A stretch of DNA of 64,000 bases, from NCBI GenBank assembly GCA_947579605.1, contig OX388305.1:29835542-29899541 (forward strand). Reading direction: 5' to 3'. Position numbers and translations under genes: made by a program. Source of the DNA: Athripsodes cinereus. Taxonomy: Eukaryota; Arthropoda; Insecta; Trichoptera; Leptoceridae. The notes under the pieces are model-generated. The model was not told the origin of the DNA. It saw only the letters and a program-made list of their open reading frames with translations, and ran no database searches. Positions 59,801 to 64,000 of the stretch are shown here, piece after piece. Within the stretch, counting starts at the first letter, position 1. Every line of letters begins with the position of its first letter.

Positions 59801-62800
59801 CACTTTCAGATTCCTGAAGTAATCAGAACTGATTTTAATCAAATTTGCAGGGCAAAATCTCAATTTAAGCTTTTTTTAAATCATGGGGTACCAAGCATTG
59901 TCAAAAGCAAAGAAGATATCAAGAAATACCCCAAGAATATATTTCAGTGCACATTCGTTTTTCCACCTAACACTTTCCGAAGTTTCATTTTCTGTGGAAA
60001 AACCAAGTTGTTTAGGGCTACCAAGTAATATTGATTAATCCAATCGATTGTGAACAGGAATTTCCAAGACCTTAAAAAACGCAGACAGTAAAGTTATTGA
60101 TTTATATGATTAAAGATCTGGAAAGGGCATGATTTTTAATAGGCCACATTTCCAAGTCCTCAGAAAAATGCAAAAGTCCTAGCATTTCTGCATAAGACAC
60201 ATTAAGATTCCTGAGAAAATGCCCATATCCTCTTAACAATGGCATTTGTAATCCTATGTATTCCAATAGTTTTGTGTGGCCCTAAACTGGAAATAATGTT
60301 ATTCAGCTCATTATAAGTCGCAGGCAAGAAATCAGAAGGTGGCAGCCGAGAAGTCAATCTAAGCTGTCTGTATTGAGGAGTATCCACAGACACTGAATCC
60401 AACGGGATAAACTCATCCAAGATTTGCGCAGTTTAGCCTCAATTATTATTAAAAATACTTGACAAATATCCGTCCACATTATGTCCCTCCTTAAGAGCAG
60501 TTCTCATGACAGACCAAGGCTCGGAACTACTAACATTTTTACCCATTTTTCAGGTTTCAAGTCTAATGTCAAGAAATATAACAGAATTTATGAATTATTA
60601 TTATGGTTCTAGGGTGGCAGTGAGGTGTGGACAGTGAGCAGTAAGGCTGTCATAGCCTCTATAGCGTTCCATCCGAGGGATCGTCTGCTGGTCATAGCTA
60701 CTTACAATGAGCTCTACTTTTGGGATTGGTCACAGCCACAGCCATTTACGAAAGTTGAAACAATCAACAGCAGAGAAAAAGTGAGGTAAGCTTTATCACG
60801 TTACCTTATCTATTAATTAAAAAAATGTTTATTACCTTTTGATTAATAGCTATCAAATTAGACGACCGATCATCCGCCTTTCATGATCCATGTTTTGTTA
60901 AAGAAATTGTATGAGAATAACAGGGTAATATTCTCTGACTTGTGTCCCATTCTTGTATTCTATCTGTCAAAGTTAATATTGATTTGAATTGTACTGCATA
61001 ATATGCCTGCTTTTGTAAATACAGTTATTAAGATATTTCTTTTTCCAGGTTTGTTTCATTTGACACGTTGGGACACAAACTAATAACAGGAATAACCGTG
61101 AACTCTACTCCGAATGGATCTGGATATGTCCACCAGTACACTGCCTCCTCTAATGAACCCACAGCTCCGTACCCTTCTGGATTTCTACTCAATCAATCCA
61201 TGGATCGGAATGTACCATCATATTATTCCCAACTGGTGCATCGCTATAATAATCTCCTGAGAGATTACAGACATTTGTTTGTAACTCATCAACCACAACT
61301 CAACACAGTGAGTATTTCTTTTTATTCAATTCTGTTCAATTTAAAATAAATTGTATTTATTGGTATTGTTTTCAAATAACTTTGTAATAAATTATTATAT
61401 TATATGAGCTCTTCACTACTGGGATTTCAGTGGAACATCCACCATTAACAAGTGATTATCTAAAGCTAAGTTAGCAAACATGAGATCAAAATTATCACAA
61501 AAAATATATATCGGAGATGGGGTTGGGTAGCAAGGTGGGTTTTTTATAATATGGAGGAGGGTAGGTGTGAGATATGGGATTTGAAGACTAGTGTCAGGGG
61601 AGGGTATGAGAATTGGTAGGTTGGGATGGTGATTTGTGAGGAAGAGTAAATGAAAACAGAAGGGGGATTTATACAAATTGATAATTTTAGGTTGTTAAAG
61701 TTGTTAAATGTTATTTTTTCGAACCTTTAATTTTTACTGTAACCTTTTACATATTTGCTTCTAGACTGATCGTGGTACAGATCCAATGGAAATTGAAACC
61801 AGTCATAATAATCAAGTTCCAAGGACTACTTCCAATTCTTCAACTAACTCTCAATCACCAGAGAACTCTTCAGTGTTGTTTGGATACCTTCCATCTGTGT
61901 CCACCACAAGACCTGAGATCAATAACCAAATTAACATGGAGCAGGATACTAGCTCCTTAAATCTCGATGTGCAATCAATATCATTAGGAAACACAACTTC
62001 TACTCAACAAACCGCTACGAGGTAAGTTATTGTTTTCCATTTTATATATGTATTAATTATTTACATTTTAATGAATAAACATTTTTATTACAGAAGCGAC
62101 CCTGTACCTACAAATACAATGACATTTGTAACGACATCGGCTCCAAGGGTATCTTCTGTAGCTCTAGGCCGAGATATGTTAAGGTCAGGTGTCAGACTCT
62201 CTGCATTTCGTCCTCTGTTTGGTGAATTTGGTGGCACAAGATCTGATCCAAACTCACAGGCGCCAACTGAAGCAAATGCTCCTGTATTAGAACCGCCCTC
62301 TACGTCTCAGTCCTCCACTTTTACATCTAATAGATCACAAGTTAGAGACAATACACGTAGTGAACTTACAGCATCTCTAAATCCTACGTCACGGCCCCCC
62401 TCTTTTACATCTAATAGATCTCAAGTTAGAGACAATATACGTAGTGAACTTACGGCATCTCTAAATCGATTGCAAGGTTACATGGAAAATTCAATTGATG
62501 AAACATTAAATATAATAGAATCCCATGATTTAGTTCATGCCTTTCCTGTATCTAGTTTTTCAAATACAATGTCAGGAAACTCTAGAAATACACCACCGGC
62601 TGACACATTTGTGAGGTTCCCTCGAGCAAATGGTGCTGCAGTTACCAGTGAGAATGGAAATGACAATAGGCAACCGATTGGAAATGATCACAGCCCCGGT
62701 GGTAGCCAAACAACAACTAGGAGGCAAAATAACATAAGTGAGATGACATTTGAACAACACCTCCATAATATTATGAGAGACTCATCCAATACATTCATGA

Positions 62801-64000
62801 ACCTGGTAACTGAATTAGCAGAATTTAATACTGTAAGGCAATATTTTCACCGACAAAGGAGCAGAAGAGACACGTCTTTTACGGAAAGATCTAGATCTCC
62901 GATTAGAAGTATGTTTATGTCATCAGATGATGGATCAGATAGTGATCGTGAAATGTTTAGTCCCCGTCCTATCCATTTTTACAGATCCAGGCACTGGACC
63001 AACCCTTCTGCTCGAAATTTAGGTAATTTCACTGCAGACACGATCTCCATTGAGCCTACTAGTACATCAACCATATCAAGGCATATAGATCATGAGTATA
63101 TCAGAAATCAAGATGTTCTGAGAATGAGTAGTATTCCACCTCCAAGTCGTCCCGAATCTCCCACATATCCCACCAATATGCTGTCTCGTTCGAGTGAATC
63201 AACAACAGCTACCTCTGCCGCAAGGCATGTTGACAATGCAGACAACCATATGGGAAATCAAGTTAGAAATTCGGAAGGATTAAGAATGGGAAACATACCA
63301 CCTCTAAATTGTCCCATTTCACCCATATTACCTACAAACATGGTGAATACTTCTAATATATCTTCACCTGGATCCACTACACTGGGGCAATCAGATAATG
63401 AGCATAGCAGAAACCGAACTAATGGTCCTGAATTATTGAATTTAAGTAATATTCCATCTCCTAGCCGTCCAGAATCTCCTACTTACCCTACCAATATGTT
63501 GTCATCATTAGCTGCTAGAGTGGCCAACACACTTATGGAATCTAGGACTTATAATGAGCATTTGTTAAATATGCCATCTACTAGTAGGAACACATTCGAA
63601 TCTACAAGTAGACAAAGAACTGCTAGTGCTCCATTGTCTGAACCAAATCTTAATGAAAGCCAAAGAGCATTCAACAAAGTAACTCGTGGAGTCCAGGCAA
63701 TAAAGAAACATACTGCAGCTCTGATCAACTTGTGCTCAAATAGACCTTCACTCCCTCTCAGGCAATTGCGGCGGATGTGGGAAGACTTGAGAAGAGAAAT
63801 AATTTCAATTCAGCGACAATCACCTAATCAGACAGTACCAAGCTACTTTTCTTTGTCCCCCTTAGCCAGATTCAATTTATTAAACAATTTAACTACTGCC
63901 GGTGAACGCACCGGTGTCCGTCCTACACCTCCCAATGCTAGTGCCACCACTAGACAAAATGTGGATAATGCTCTCCAGTCTCAGCTTACTTCTTCAACTT
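56829..64000 (+). CDS. AMBRA1: AMBRA1, WD40 autophagy/ubiquitin-ligase adaptor, 5' part (7 exons, continues beyond window)
   Basis: AMBRA1 binds Beclin-1 complexes to promote autophagy and serves as a DDB1-CUL4 substrate receptor (family knowledge). I chain exons 56829-57020, 57378-57436, 58234-58417, 60613-60785, 61049-61307, 61765-62021 and 62094-64000 (open at the edge), about 1010 codons. All junctions have GT/AG and matching phases. Residues 48-77 (LLEAAED...IPGEPRSTFL) align without gaps to the vertebrate LLQELVED...DSPRSTFL segment. The N-terminal WD40 region follows: FSPDGTMVASTHGNHKICV, GHPRTPWCIAFHPS, SGCLGGQVRVWDLNGGSEVW, AIAFHP and ELYFWDWSQPQPF. From about residue 290 the protein is Ser/Asn/Pro-rich and disordered, as in the family. 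The start is the first ATG after an in-frame stop. Exon 1 is the least certain exon but fits in phase and length. The C-terminal WD repeats lie outside the window. Confidence 0.93.
57437..58233 (+). other. AMBRA1 intron 2
   Basis: Bounded by GTAAGT and TTTTTTCACAG. It includes a (TTG)n microsatellite at about 58030-58050. No other feature seen. Confidence 0.8.
58620..60541 (-). pseudogene. R1-like LINE ORF2 relic, antisense within AMBRA1 intron 3
   Basis: Across 1.9 kb of the intron the minus strand carries, in correct order, pieces of a reverse-transcriptase ORF. These are PWSVMRTALKEGHNVDGYLS (about 60510), TYNELNNIISSLGPHKTIGI with TNAIVKRIW (about 60310), GSVHGSLMWNVPFND-like sequence (about 59730), CILIAYADDTLLM (about 59640), QIWRLDKVSPEDAGKLM (about 59150) and RKWWETFYVLYFL (about 58650). 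AYADD is the RT catalytic motif, and the surrounding sequence fits R1/TRAS-type elements. Many stops and frameshifts make it dead. It must be spliced out of AMBRA1 and is not part of the gene. Confidence 0.82.
62094..64000 (+). CDS. AMBRA1: AMBRA1 exon 7: long open exon encoding the disordered central region
   Basis: After acceptor TTATTACAG the frame stays open for 1907 bases to the window edge, encoding residues 375 to about 1010. Composition is Ser/Asn/Thr/Arg/Pro-rich with no globular domain. Two in-frame tandem repeats are present: a 28-residue unit (residues 450-505) and a ~53-residue unit repeated three times (about 690-845). Near residues 898-945 a more helical, charged stretch reads FNKVTRGVQAIKKH, then LRQLRRMWEDLRREI, which may be a conserved interaction segment. 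The exon's end and the downstream WD40 part are not in the window. Confidence 0.88.
62317..62484 (+). repeat. 84-bp in-frame tandem duplication in AMBRA1 exon 7
   Basis: The unit TFTSNRSQVRDN(T/I)RSEL begins at 62317 and recurs at 62401, exactly 84 bases (28 codons) later. The two copies differ at only a few positions over about 70 bases, so the duplication is young. It preserves the frame. Confidence 0.92.
63030..63501 (+). repeat. Triplicated ~53-residue module in AMBRA1 exon 7
   Basis: Three copies end in related blocks: SIPPPSRPESPTYPTNML (residues 721-738), NIPPLNCPISPILPTNMV (775-792) and NIPSPSRPESPTYPTNML (827-844). Each is preceded by an N/D/H/R-rich stretch, and the spacing is 52-54 residues. 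A weaker fourth start (NEHLLNMPSTSRN) follows near residue 862. Ser-Pro/Thr-rich content suggests possible proline-directed phosphorylation sites (inference). Confidence 0.85.

Noticed and set aside
61416..61676. Minus-strand Pro/Pro-His-rich 86-codon frame in AMBRA1 intron 5
   Set aside because: Low-complexity G-rich intron sequence on the plus strand, with no domain or splice support.
1..64000. CRISPR arrays, operons, riboswitches, phage or plasmid features
   Set aside because: The spliced eukaryotic gene and insect-type TEs rule out a prokaryotic reading, and no regularly spaced direct repeats were seen.

Overview
The window is eukaryotic and almost certainly insect nuclear DNA. It is AT-rich, with spliced genes and many transposable-element (TE) families. 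TAGGTACCTA-type and AATAATATT-type words are frequent. LINE tails of the form GGTTAGTTGGAAGAT...GCGATAAACTCGCC...TGCAATAAA-(TTA)n resemble those of lepidopteran genomes, but similar AT-rich word use occurs in aphids, so the order is left open. No bacterial features, tRNA genes, rRNA genes or CRISPR arrays were seen.

Layout: 1-44 kb is gene-poor, AT-rich DNA carrying isolated TE copies. These include a deleted hAT element with a perfect 8-bp target duplication (3457-4774), a foldback element (5781-5939), a Harbinger-like non-autonomous element (15690-16225), two inverted copies of one hAT-type MITE (17391-17679, 27717-28031), a GGGGCAAGACGGGG-type element (24329-24922), another hAT-type element (31964-32454), a mariner-like transposase relic (about 38.0-38.4 kb), 5'-truncated LINE ends (RTE and CR1/L2 types), a family of short LINE tails and two tRNA-derived SINE-like fragments.

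44.1-56.1 kb is a dense nest of TEs. A structurally complete piggyBac element (44498-47203) has TIRs, a TTAA duplication and a three-exon, 584-aa transposase. It sits inside an older foldback MITE. A 5.8-kb I-clade LINE on the minus strand (49565-55351) is bounded by a 12-bp target duplication. Its ORF1 is open, but ORF2 is broken by two stop codons and a 217-bp palindromic MITE. A foldback MITE family lies around it in at least three copies.

56.8 kb to the right edge holds the only cellular gene I can support: the 5' part of AMBRA1, a WD40 autophagy and ubiquitin-ligase adaptor, on the plus strand. Seven coding exons can be chained with matching splice phases, giving about 1010 codons before the window ends inside exon 7. 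Its third intron contains an antisense R1-like LINE relic. Its disordered central region contains two separate in-frame tandem duplications.

Apart from AMBRA1 there is no pathway or operon here. The window is best read as a TE-rich intergenic region, or possibly a very long intron of an unseen gene, next to the AMBRA1 5' end. I did not find a clearly undescribed system. The most noteworthy items are the apparently intact piggyBac and its nesting, the MITE families, and the repeat expansion in AMBRA1.
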